Positions 54,398 through 62,307 of a DNA stretch of 64,000 nt are shown here, piece after piece. Position 1 is the stretch's first letter. Each line of letters begins with the position of its first letter. The DNA is from CALJFL01 sp036961205 (GTDB lineage Bacteria > Pseudomonadota > Gammaproteobacteria > Pseudomonadales > Halieaceae). A program made the translations under genes and the position numbers. The notes under the pieces were generated by a model. That model ran no database searches, was not told the DNA's origin, and saw only the letters and a list, made by a program, of their open reading frames with translations. The DNA lies in contig JBALVI010000001.1 of the NCBI GenBank assembly GCA_036961205.1, forward strand, positions 62,001 through 126,000, read 5' to 3'.

Positions 54398-54985
54398 CTA
54401 TTTTTTGACCTTCTTTGCCACGGGCTTTAATCCCATCAACTTCGCGACTTTACCCTTGCCAGTCATGCCGGGTACTTGTCCCAAAAATTCTTTTTTGCCA
54501 ACGCCCAAACCGTTGTGACGCAAAATCGAAAATGCGGTGGTGTAGTGGAAATAAAAGTTGGGCATAGACCAACCATTGAAATAGTCCAAACCACTAAACG
54601 CGATGGTCCCAATAGGCATCACGATTCTAATATCACGACTTTCCGCTCCCTCAAACTGAGCTGGCTTCAGTGTGCGTAAGAATCCCAAAACTACCTTTAT
54701 TCGCTGATCGAGCTCGGCGAATGTTGTTTCATCATCAGCTAAATAGGGTGCATCCGCATCGGCTAAGCGGCCACAGCAGCCTTTAGCATGGTCTGTAGCA
54801 ATGCGTACCTGGCTAACCAGCGGCAGCATGTCTGGGGCTAGACGCGAGTTTAATAACACGTCCGGATCGATGCCGCGGGCTTTGGCGTCTTTAGCGGCTA
54901 GTTTTAAAATGGCTGCCAAGTTCTTTAGCTGGTGGGAAAATACCGGTACAGTCTGGTGATAAAGGTTCACTATTGTTGTCTCCAT
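54398..54985 (-). CDS. DUF1993 family protein
   Basis: A 195-residue DUF1993 protein, a DinB-like helical fold. Key stretches are LYHQTVPVFSHQLKNLAAIL, RLAPDMLPLVSQVRIATDHA and MPNFYFHYTTAFSILRHNG. The carboxy end is lysine-rich (KPVAKKVKK). Function unknown. It converges on DUF3604 with a 183-base gap holding no clear gene, and is divergent from the DMT transporter. Confidence 0.82.
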   Translation of the reverse strand: METTIVNLYHQTVPVFSHQLKNLAAILKLAAKDAKARGIDPDVLLNSRLAPDMLPLVSQVRIATDHAKGCCGRLADADAPYLADDETTFAELDQRIKVVLGFLRTLKPAQFEGAESRDIRIVMPIGTIAFSGLDYFNGWSMPNFYFHYTTAFSILRHNGLGVGKKEFLGQVPGMTGKGKVAKLMGLKPVAKKVKK

Positions 54986-55047
54986 ATTAGAAATTGTCTG
55001 ACTTGACTGGTTCAGCCTAAGCTCAGAAGGTTTCGTATACTAATATA

Positions 55048-55995
55048 ATGGCCTCCACTTATCGCCCGGAATCTGCCAAAACGATGAACACGACATCCCA
55101 CACTTCTACCGGACGGGCAATTGCCTGGATGCTGGTGGCGCTGAGCTGCTTTTGCCTGTTGGCCGTCGCCAGTAAAGAACTGACTGCAATTATGGGCACC
55201 GTGGAAATCCTGTTCTGGCGAAGCCTACTGGGCTGCACCATTGTAGTCGTGTTACTGGCCAGGGCAGGCGCCCTCAACAGGCAGGGGTTGCAGCCGCAGC
55301 TAGTCGGCTGGCATGCCTTGCGCAATGTCACTCACTTCGCCGGCCAGTGCGCCTGGTTAATGGCGATCGCCGCGCTGCCACTAGCGGAAGTGTTCGCGCT
55401 GGAATTCACCACGCCACTGTGGGCGTCGCTGCTGGCGGCATTGTTCATGGGGGAGGCGCTCAATCGCGGGCGCTGGATTTCTTTGCTGTTGGGTTTCGCC
55501 GGTGTGCTGCTGATCCTGAGACCGGGCACCGCGGTCATCAATCCCGCCAGTCTGGTGATGCTGGCAGGTGCCTTCGGTTTCGGTATCACCGTGATCATGA
55601 CCCGCAAGCTCACACAATTACTGCAAGGCAACGCCCATGCGTTTCTGCTGGTGCTGTTCTACATGACATTGATGCAGGGCCTGATGTCACTGTCGCTTTT
55701 ACTATTAACCGCAGAGGTCAACCTGCCGCCCGCAGGCAGCGAGTTGTGGCTAATGGCCGCGGCGGTTACGGCGCTGGCAGCTCACTACAGCCTGACCCGC
55801 GCCCTATCAAACGCCGACGCCTCGGTAGTGATGCCTATAGATTACCTGCGCCTGCCGCTGATCATGGTAGTTGGCTGGTGGCTCTACGGAGAGAGTGTCA
55901 CTGTGTGGTTGCTGTTGGGCGCTGCGCTGATCATTGCGGGCAACGCCTGGGGCCTCTACCTTCAGGTACGCCGGCCCGCGCTAGACTCAAGCTGA
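55048..55995 (+). CDS. EamA/DMT-family transporter
   Basis: A 315-residue protein with ten hydrophobic helices in two EamA repeats (first about residues 25-155, second about 165-305). SKELTAIMGTVEILFWRSL, LPLAEVFALEFTTPLWASLL and SNADASVVMPIDYLRLPLIM are typical of the drug/metabolite exporter superfamily. The start may be the ATG at 55084 (MNTTSHTS), as no clear ribosome site precedes 55048. It may export a small metabolite. No substrate is suggested beyond the catabolic neighbourhood. Confidence 0.86.
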   Translation: MASTYRPESAKTMNTTSHTSTGRAIAWMLVALSCFCLLAVASKELTAIMGTVEILFWRSLLGCTIVVVLLARAGALNRQGLQPQLVGWHALRNVTHFAGQCAWLMAIAALPLAEVFALEFTTPLWASLLAALFMGEALNRGRWISLLLGFAGVLLILRPGTAVINPASLVMLAGAFGFGITVIMTRKLTQLLQGNAHAFLLVLFYMTLMQGLMSLSLLLLTAEVNLPPAGSELWLMAAAVTALAAHYSLTRALSNADASVVMPIDYLRLPLIMVVGWWLYGESVTVWLLLGAALIIAGNAWGLYLQVRRPALDSS

Positions 55996-56001
55996 TTAGC
56001 A

Positions 56002-56400
56002 TCATGTCAGCGGATTATCGCCGCTCATGTAAATGTAAACTTCCTGAAACTTATCGTCGCGAATGCGCCAAAAGTTGGTATTGGATAATCTTGTCCAGGA
56101 GCCATCATCGTTCTCTAATTCGGCCGTAAACGAGGCGACGATACGACCGTTGCCTTCGTCCACCGTACAGGTAAAGTCTTTATGGATAATGGTTTTATGG
56201 GCACCCATGAAATCGATAAACATACGTTTGATATTCTCTTTGCCCTCGTGAATCGTAAACGCCGTTTGCACTGTAATCATTGCATTGTCGTGAAAGCAGT
56301 CCACTACCGCATCCAGGTCTTTGGCGTCAACACTGCCAAAGTATCGGTTGATTGCCAGTTCGATCAGTCCGGCGCGGTCCAGTGAAGATTGGTATTGCAT
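56002..56400 (-). CDS. SnoaL-like/NTF2-fold protein (copy 1)
   Basis: A 132-residue NTF2-fold protein (LIELAINRYFGSVDAKDLDA, VVDCFHDNAMITVQTAFTIH, KEVYIYMSG-like ending). It is clearly related to the next gene upstream: both share the RYF-(H/G)-V-D, CFH-(D/E)-(N/D)-A and YIYMSG(D/E)N patterns. Enzyme or binding function is undetermined. The pair forms a small minus-strand operon. Confidence 0.8.
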   Translation of the reverse strand: MQYQSSLDRAGLIELAINRYFGSVDAKDLDAVVDCFHDNAMITVQTAFTIHEGKENIKRMFIDFMGAHKTIIHKDFTCTVDEGNGRIVASFTAELENDDGSWTRLSNTNFWRIRDDKFQEVYIYMSGDNPLT

Positions 56401-56435
56401 AGTGCTTACTCCTTATTCTGTGACAGGTCGGCTGA

Positions 56436-56831
56436 TTATTTAAGCAGGTTTTCGCCACTCATATAAATGAACACACTGCTGAATTTTCCGTCCTTTATAT
56501 AGAAGCGATTACAATTTTCGTAGCGCAGCGGTTCGGATTCGCCATGCGGTGTAACCTCAACCGAGAACTGCGAGCAGACTGAAGCTTCCTTGGTATCGCA
56601 AGTATGTACGAAGTTGCCATGCCAGACTCTGCTGTGCGCGCCCAGAAAGCCCTCAAACATGGTCTTGATACCTGCATCCCGGCCCTCGTGTACGGTCATT
56701 GAGGTGACCTCTGTGAGGGTTGCGTCTTCATGAAAACAGTCCAGCACCATGTTCATATCGTAGTTATCGACGCCATGAAAATATCTCTTCGTAACGAAGT
56801 CTATGTAGTAGTCATAGGGTTTATCAGTCAT
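56436..56831 (-). CDS. SnoaL-like/NTF2-fold protein (copy 2)
   Basis: A 131-residue paralogue of the gene at 56002-56400 (DFVTKRYFHGVDNYDMNMVL, CFHEDATLTEVTSMTVHEGR, FIYMSGENLL). Such paired NTF2-fold proteins can act as heteromers. It is divergent from the cupin gene at 56982, and a strong palindrome lies between them. Function unknown. Confidence 0.8.
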   Translation of the reverse strand: MTDKPYDYYIDFVTKRYFHGVDNYDMNMVLDCFHEDATLTEVTSMTVHEGRDAGIKTMFEGFLGAHSRVWHGNFVHTCDTKEASVCSQFSVEVTPHGESEPLRYENCNRFYIKDGKFSSVFIYMSGENLLK

Positions 56832-56901
56832 TCCGGATCACCTTGTAGTTTGCCGCCTTGCTCGTTGGCTACAGTCTAGCTGCCGCGCAGAGCTTCTGCC
56901 A

Positions 56902-56923
56902 GTGTCGACAATCTGGTCGACAC
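56902..56923. promoter_or_regulatory. Perfect 8-bp inverted repeat (candidate operator)
   Basis: GTGTCGAC and GTCGACAC flank the spacer AATCTG in the 150-base gap between the divergent SnoaL pair and the cupin gene. Symmetry this good in a divergent promoter region suggests a dimeric repressor or activator site. TATATACTTCCTATACTTCA follows at 56931-56950. No regulator gene is adjacent. Confidence 0.6.
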
Positions 56924-56981
56924 AACCCCTATATACTTCCTATACTTCAGTTCCATTCAACGACAGTTAGGCTAAGACCTG

Positions 56982-57665
56982 ATGAGACAAGTAAACACCT
57001 ACCGCATAGCGCAGGAAGAAATAACCTTGTCTAGCGCTGAAGCGCAAGGTATGGCCGAACGCGAACTATTCAGCAGCGATACCGTGCACTTGAAGGAGTG
57101 CCGATCCGTCGCGCGCACATCATGGTCGGCCAAAGCATGCACGTTATATCTGCTGACAGCGGGCGAGCTCAAGCTTAAAGATGGGAAGTTGATTTCACAG
57201 GGCGACTTGTATTGGTGTAACGATGATGGCGAGTCGTTTGTCACGGGCAAAAACGGTGCAAGCTTTTACTGTATCGAACCGTTGCAAGGTATTGGCCGAG
57301 AAATGCCTTCGCAAACTATTATTAGTGCAGATTTACCTTGGCTGGAGTTTGCTGATCCGGCCGAGCGACCGACGCAGCCAGTGCAGATTCTACTGGAGGG
57401 TTCGTTGTCGGTGCTACGTACCCGTTTCGATCCGAAATTCATAGCCGGAGAGCACTGGCACGACTTTGACACCTTGTACTTCATCAGCGATGGGCGAATG
57501 CAGTTTGGTGATGAAGGCTGGTTTGAGCAAGGTGATATTAGAGCCGTACACGGTGGCCACAGCTATGGTCCGGAACGACCCGGAACCGAGGGCGTTGAGT
57601 TTGTTTTAGTCAGCGTGGGTGGCCCGGTGGTGCTGCACTGGTCCGACCTCGAACCACCACCCTAG
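56982..57665 (+). CDS. Bicupin-like protein, unknown function
   Basis: A 227-residue protein with two cupin-like halves. The first (about residues 45-115) is poorly conserved at metal positions (LYLLTAGELKLKDGKL). The second (about 145-225) has GEHWHDFDTLYFISDGRMQF, then GDIRAVHGGHSYGPE, keeping several histidines. It may be an enzyme or a sensor for the local pathway. It lies after the palindrome on the plus strand, and the acyl-CoA dehydrogenases follow on the same strand. Confidence 0.75.
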   Translation: MRQVNTYRIAQEEITLSSAEAQGMAERELFSSDTVHLKECRSVARTSWSAKACTLYLLTAGELKLKDGKLISQGDLYWCNDDGESFVTGKNGASFYCIEPLQGIGREMPSQTIISADLPWLEFADPAERPTQPVQILLEGSLSVLRTRFDPKFIAGEHWHDFDTLYFISDGRMQFGDEGWFEQGDIRAVHGGHSYGPERPGTEGVEFVLVSVGGPVVLHWSDLEPPP

Positions 57666-57753
57666 TCGCTTTTCGACGCTGAGCGGTTCGATCAAGGCCA
57701 CGTAGATACGCAATTAATGCAGTAATAGTTGGTGCCAATGCAGGAGTTAGTGA

Positions 57754-58902
57754 TTGAAGAGTGTTAAGTTCACGCCGCTTGAAATGCCAAACGATGTTCC
57801 AAAACTTCGCAGTGAAGTCAGGAGCTTTTTAAACCAGGAATTAGCAGATATAAAGGCTGTAGATAAAGCCAAATCCTGGAGCGGGTACAACGCGGAATTC
57901 AGTCGAAAATTGGCCGGGCAAGGCTGGATCGGAATGATCTGGCCTAAAGACCTGGGCGGCCACGAAGCCTCTGCCCTTCACCGCTACGTGGTCATGGAGG
58001 AATTGCTCGCCGCTGGCGCTCCAGTGGCCGCGCACTGGATTGCCGATAGGCAGAGTGGCACGCATATCATGCGCTATTCTTCACCAGACGTGCAAAAACG
58101 TTTTTTGCCCGCAATTGCCAGAGGTGAAATGTATTTTTGCATTGGCATGAGCGAACCAAACTCCGGCTCCGACCTGGCCTCGATTCAGACTAAGGCAGAT
58201 CGAGTTGACGGTGGATGGATTATCAATGGTGCCAAAATTTGGACTACCTTTGCTCATCGCTCCCATATGATGATCGCTCTTGTGCGCACAACACCGAAAA
58301 GCGAGTCAAGACATGCGGGGCTCAGTCAATTTATTATCGATCTGTCGGCAGATGGCGTAACAGTAAACCCCATTGAAGATCACCAGGGTGACCATCACTT
58401 TGGAGAAATATTTTTGGATAATGTTTTCGTCGCAGATGAGATGCTTTTGGGCACTGAAGGCGACGGTTGGGCTCAGGTAAACTCAGAACTTGCTCTGGAG
58501 AGGAGTGGGCCCGAACGCTATCTCAGCAGTTACCGGCTTTTCGAAGAACTGCTGATGAGTGTAGCGCAGGACTGCGACGACCAAACAACAGCTACTATTG
58601 GGGAGATAACTGCAGACCTGTGGACGCTGAGACAAATGTCCATGTCTATTGCAGGTCAATTGGCTGATGGAGAAGATCCTTCATTAGCGGCTTCCATGGT
58701 AAAGGATCTCGGTGCCTGCTTCGAACAGAACTTGCCACACACTGTCCAGGCCGGGCTAGGGGGCAGCCTGCATTTGGCGCGGGACACGGGCCTCAACGAG
58801 ACACTAAGCTATCTGCTTAAGGCGACACCCGCCTTTTCACTACGCGGTGGAACACGAGAAATCCTGCGGGGCATTATCGCCAAGGGTCTGGGTTTAAAAT
58901 GA
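57754..58902 (+). CDS. Acyl-CoA dehydrogenase, first of a pair
   Basis: A 382-residue FAD enzyme. GWIGMIWPKDLGG opens the core, FCIGMSEPNSGSDLAS is the FAD/substrate signature, NGAKIWTTFAH follows, and SLRGGTREILRGIIAKGLGL is the carboxy end. The start is a TTG at 57754 with AGGAG 7 bases upstream. It overlaps the next acyl-CoA dehydrogenase by 4 bases. Such adjacent pairs can form alpha2-beta2 enzymes, as for steroid side-chain oxidation in actinobacteria. Confidence 0.9.
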   Translation: MKSVKFTPLEMPNDVPKLRSEVRSFLNQELADIKAVDKAKSWSGYNAEFSRKLAGQGWIGMIWPKDLGGHEASALHRYVVMEELLAAGAPVAAHWIADRQSGTHIMRYSSPDVQKRFLPAIARGEMYFCIGMSEPNSGSDLASIQTKADRVDGGWIINGAKIWTTFAHRSHMMIALVRTTPKSESRHAGLSQFIIDLSADGVTVNPIEDHQGDHHFGEIFLDNVFVADEMLLGTEGDGWAQVNSELALERSGPERYLSSYRLFEELLMSVAQDCDDQTTATIGEITADLWTLRQMSMSIAGQLADGEDPSLAASMVKDLGACFEQNLPHTVQAGLGGSLHLARDTGLNETLSYLLKATPAFSLRGGTREILRGIIAKGLGLK

Positions 58903-59969
58903 CACCACAGCAGCTTTTACTTCAAGAAACAGTGGACAATGTATTTGGCGAGCTTGTCGCCAAACTTAATTCGCGTCAGCAGCCTCTGGATTTTGATTCC
59001 GCTTGGCTTACCCTGCAAGACCTGGGCATAGACAACCTTTTCGTTGCCGAAGAAGAAGGCGGTTTTTCCGGATCTTGGCAAGATGCCAGAATCGTTTTTT
59101 ATCTTGCGGGGCGACATGGTTTAGCCCTTCCCATTTGTGAAACCATCGTTGCAAAAAAGATCTTGCTGGACTTACAACTACCAATACCCGAAGGACCTTT
59201 GACGTTTGGGTTAAGCACCCCCGAAGCATCACTTTCAAACGACAAAGCTACCGGGGGAAAAATATTTTCCGGTAATCTCCTGGCGGTTCCCTGGGGGAGA
59301 AACACAAATGCGGTGGTGACCTTTTGTCACGGTGCAACAACGGATTCTGTGGTCTTGTTGCAGTGTAGCGGCGCTCAGGTCAGTGGGGGTCGTGTGAATG
59401 ATGCGGGAGAGCCGCGCGACAATATGCAATTCCACGATGCCAGTGTGTTGGGTGTAGCCGCCCTCCCCAACGCTAGCGAGAAACTACTGAGAATGGGCGC
59501 TCTCATGCGTGCCTCACAGATGTCTGGTGCACTTGACAGCGCGCTGCAATTATCGATCGAACATGTATCAAATCGCGAACAATTTGGTCGTCCGCTAGCC
59601 AAGTTTCAAGCTATCCAGCAGCAGCTTGCGATTTTTGCTGAAGAGGCCGCTGCTGTTAACTGCGCATCGCAGGCTGCTTGCGACGCGGAAGACCACGGGG
59701 ATAGTTTGTTTGAAGTGGCAGCAACAAAATTACGCAGTAATAGGGCCGTAGGGATTACCACCTCGATAGCCCATCAGGTACACGGTGCTATCGGGCTTAC
59801 TAAAGAATATGACTTGCATCTCTATACACAACGACTGTGGTCGTGGAGATCGGAATTTGGCAACGATCGATATTGGTCAAAAAATTTGGGCCAACAGGTC
59901 CTGGCAGTGAAAGATGAAGGATTTTGGAACTATATGACGGCGCGCAGTGACCGAATATCTAAGTTATAA
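58899..59969 (+). CDS. Acyl-CoA dehydrogenase-like, second of a pair
   Basis: A 356-residue acyl-CoA dehydrogenase homologue, shorter and more diverged than its partner. LGIDNLFVAEEEGGFSGSWQ and the middle and carboxy helices (SNREQFGRPLAKFQAIQQQL, AHQVHGAIGLTKEYDLHLYT) are clear. The central FAD/substrate signature seen in the partner is degenerate. It probably forms a heteromer with the preceding protein, one supplying catalytic residues. Confidence 0.85.
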   Translation: MTPQQLLLQETVDNVFGELVAKLNSRQQPLDFDSAWLTLQDLGIDNLFVAEEEGGFSGSWQDARIVFYLAGRHGLALPICETIVAKKILLDLQLPIPEGPLTFGLSTPEASLSNDKATGGKIFSGNLLAVPWGRNTNAVVTFCHGATTDSVVLLQCSGAQVSGGRVNDAGEPRDNMQFHDASVLGVAALPNASEKLLRMGALMRASQMSGALDSALQLSIEHVSNREQFGRPLAKFQAIQQQLAIFAEEAAAVNCASQAACDAEDHGDSLFEVAATKLRSNRAVGITTSIAHQVHGAIGLTKEYDLHLYTQRLWSWRSEFGNDRYWSKNLGQQVLAVKDEGFWNYMTARSDRISKL

Positions 59970-60091
59970 AATGGTGCTGCTGGCACAAGACGAATAAAGC
60001 GAGAAAGCATGACAGCAAAAAATATAGACCCGATAGATTTAAGCAGCACTGCTCATATTATACTTTGGCCCCAACTATTGAAGGATACTAG

Positions 60092-60508
60092 ATGATGGAC
60101 GCACTACAGATCAAAACCAGCCCCGACCCCCTGGAGCCTTTTCACATCGCCCAGGCGTATAAAGTCGGCGATCTGATATTCACCTCGGGACAGGCTGCCA
60201 TAGATCCGACGGGAAACCTGGTTGGTATCGGGGATTTTGACGCCCAGGCGGAACAGGTTTTCAGCAATCTGGACGAGGTATTGCGCCAGGCAGGTTCCAG
60301 TCTGGCGCAGATAATCAAGGTTACGATTTACCTGAAGGATATGGCCAACTTCCCGAAAATCGTCGCGCTGCGACAACGCCATTTCACCGCACCCTACCCG
60401 GCCGACACCATCGTGGAAGTTACATCCCTGGCTCTACCCGAACTAGAGATTGAAATCGAAGCCATCGCGCTAGCTAACGGACACATCAAAGAGCCAACTG
60501 CGCCGTAG
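60092..60508 (+). CDS. RidA/YjgF-family protein
   Basis: A 138-residue RidA-fold protein (SGQAAIDPTGNLVGIGDFDA, LDEVLRQAGSSLAQIIKVTI, ALPELEIEIEAIAL). At the position of the arginine that defines imine deaminase RidA (ARSxVxV), it reads ADTIVEV, so true 2-aminoacrylate deaminase activity is unlikely. It may belong to another Rid subgroup linked to the local pathway. The start may be the second methionine. Confidence 0.87.
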   Translation: MMDALQIKTSPDPLEPFHIAQAYKVGDLIFTSGQAAIDPTGNLVGIGDFDAQAEQVFSNLDEVLRQAGSSLAQIIKVTIYLKDMANFPKIVALRQRHFTAPYPADTIVEVTSLALPELEIEIEAIALANGHIKEPTAP

Positions 60509-60553
60509 AGCCTTTCTAGTCGCCATGCCCTACTTTCCTGATCAAGGCCGTGG

Positions 60554-61366
60554 TTAGCGGTCGGGCAACAGCGGCTGCAGCTTGTCCAACTGGGCCTGAC
60601 AGTGATCCGCATCTTCATAGGGGCAGATCCAGACCAGGCGACTCACCCCCGCCTCGGTAAAAGCATGGACCGTGGCCTGCGCCTCAGCAATATCATCAGT
60701 GTTGAGCTTGGAAAATGTCACTACCTCAGGTTCTGGCTTACCCGCATCGGACGCCCCCGCCCGGTAGTCACTTATAAGCGGCGCCAATTCCTCCGGCGTC
60801 TTGCCGATAGGGATCCAGCCGTCGCCCAGTTCCAGCGCGCGCCTGATCGCGTGACTGCCGTCCCCGCCCACATAAATAGGAGGTCTCGCCGGCCGCGGCC
60901 TGAACAGGAATTCCTGACCGTTGGCAGTAGCCACATCATCGGCAAAGCAGGCGTGAATAAAGGCCAGCGTGTCGTCGGTGATGCGCCCGCGCTGCGAACG
61001 GTCAACGCCCAGGGCCTTGAACTCAGCTGCCATCCAACCCGGAGCAGCACCAAGCAGCAATCGATCCCCGGACAGTTGTTGAATGGTAGCCAGCCACTTG
61101 GCGGTAAGCAGGGCCGGCCGATACGGCAACACCAATACGCCAGTGCCCAGCCCGATATTATTCGTACATCCCGCAACGTAGGCCAGAGTGGCCAGGGGAT
61201 CCAGGTATAAACCGCCTGAGCCCTCCGATTCCTCAGGCGGTATCGCCACGTGATCGAACACCCACAGTGACTCCACCCCCGCGGCTTCTGCAGCCTGCGC
61301 GCACCGAGTAAGCGTGCTGCGGTCGGCTACAGCACCCATGTTGCGTAATCCCATACCAATTTTCAT
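60554..61366 (-). CDS. LLM-class flavin-dependent oxidoreductase
   Basis: A 270-residue luciferase-like TIM barrel. KIGMGLRNMGAVADRSTLTR, VESLWVFDHVAIPPEE, GTGVLVLPYRPALLTAKWLA and IYVGGDGSHAIRRALELGDG are family motifs. The family uses FMN or F420 to oxygenate or oxidise a substrate. No flavin reductase gene is adjacent. It converges on the RidA gene and may participate in the catabolic set. Confidence 0.88.
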   Translation of the reverse strand: MKIGMGLRNMGAVADRSTLTRCAQAAEAAGVESLWVFDHVAIPPEESEGSGGLYLDPLATLAYVAGCTNNIGLGTGVLVLPYRPALLTAKWLATIQQLSGDRLLLGAAPGWMAAEFKALGVDRSQRGRITDDTLAFIHACFADDVATANGQEFLFRPRPARPPIYVGGDGSHAIRRALELGDGWIPIGKTPEELAPLISDYRAGASDAGKPEPEVVTFSKLNTDDIAEAQATVHAFTEAGVSRLVWICPYEDADHCQAQLDKLQPLLPDR

Positions 61367-61441
61367 GATACTTCCTCCGTTAGATCCAAAACCACAGGAC
61401 CGCTGCCTTCAGGCGCAAGCTTGTCGTATTCATTGTAGATG

Positions 61442-61464
61442 GGGCAGTGCAATTGTCACTACCC
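61442..61464. promoter_or_regulatory. Imperfect inverted repeat upstream of the LLM gene
   Basis: GGGCAGTG and CACTACCC (7 of 8 complementary) flank CAATTGT in the 221-base gap between divergent LLM and DUF6435 genes. It resembles a dimer-binding operator. TATATTTCCTGTACTTCG follows at 61482-61499, similar to the sequence after the palindrome at 56902. Confidence 0.4.
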
Positions 61465-61587
61465 GCTCGCAACATACCGTTTATATTTCCTGTACTTCGT
61501 AATCGTCGAATTCTGCTCCCGAATGATCCCCAAAGCGATCCGGCACGTAACACTACTAACCATTAAACGCACACGAGGAGCAAACCT

Positions 61588-61767
61588 GTGTTCGGACTAT
61601 TCAAGAGTTCGCCGTTGAAGAAATGGCAGAAAGAGCACGAGACATTGGTAACAAAAGCTTTTCAGGCGCAGCGCAACGGTAACATCCGTCTTTACTCGAC
61701 TCTCACCGCGGAAGCGGAGACACTGAGAGAGAAAATCGACCATCTGAAAAGCGAAACCACAGAATAG
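61588..61767 (+). CDS. Small DUF6435-like protein
   Basis: A 59-residue frame from GTG at 61588, with GAGGAG 7-10 bases before it. It reads VFGLFKSSPLKKWQKEHETL, then AFQAQRNGNIRLYSTLTAEA and a helical charged end. This matches a widespread short family with the start MFGLFKxxPLKKLxKxY. It is likely a helical cytoplasmic protein of unknown function. It lies 9 bases before the DUF2237 gene, so the two are probably cotranscribed. Confidence 0.75.
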   Translation: MFGLFKSSPLKKWQKEHETLVTKAFQAQRNGNIRLYSTLTAEAETLREKIDHLKSETTE

Positions 61768-61776
61768 GATTGAACC

Positions 61777-62157
61777 ATGTCAGCAATGGCCGAATCACTC
61801 AATGTCTTCGACGAACCACTGTCACCATGCAGTGCGGAGCCCCTGACCGGATTTTTTCGCGACGGCTGCTGCAACACCAGTGACGGCGATGCCGGCTCGC
61901 ACACGGTTTGTGTGGAAGTCTCCGACGAATTCCTCGAATGCTCGCGCTCCCTTGGCAACGACCTTGTCACCCCACGCCCCGAGTTCAGATTCCCCGGGCT
62001 GAAGCCTGGCGATCGATGGTGCCTGTGCGCGACGCGCTGGCTGGAGGCTTGCGAGCAGCAAATGGCACCCAGAGTTTTCCTGACCCGCACCCACAAGCGA
62101 GCACTGGAGGTGATTCCTCTGAAACTACTGCGGCAATATGCGGCTGACCTCAACTGA
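61777..62157 (+). CDS. DUF2237 family protein
   Basis: A 126-residue DUF2237 protein, widely conserved in proteobacteria. NVFDEPLSPCSAEPLTGFFR, DGCCNTSDGDAGSHTVCVEV, FPGLKPGDRWCLCATRWLEA and VFLTRTHKRALEVIPL are its core. Conserved cysteines and the DRWCLC segment may bind metal or be redox-active; the function is unknown. It is encoded after the small DUF6435-like gene. Confidence 0.9.
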   Translation: MSAMAESLNVFDEPLSPCSAEPLTGFFRDGCCNTSDGDAGSHTVCVEVSDEFLECSRSLGNDLVTPRPEFRFPGLKPGDRWCLCATRWLEACEQQMAPRVFLTRTHKRALEVIPLKLLRQYAADLN

Positions 62158-62307
62158 TTCAGTCATGAGCGTGAAGCCCGACAACGATATTAGAGACAGG
62201 CTGCTTAGATAATTAGTTCTGGAGGGAATAGACGGCGCTTGCAGTCGTTTCTGTAACGATGCCAGCAATTCGGGCAGATCTTTTTGTCGCTACCCGGTTA
62301 AGTTGGC

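Noticed and set aside
55347..56129. 260-codon frame in another register over the DMT transporter
   Set aside because: It is rich in Arg, His and Gly without membrane segments, while the overlapping transporter has ten helices and family motifs.
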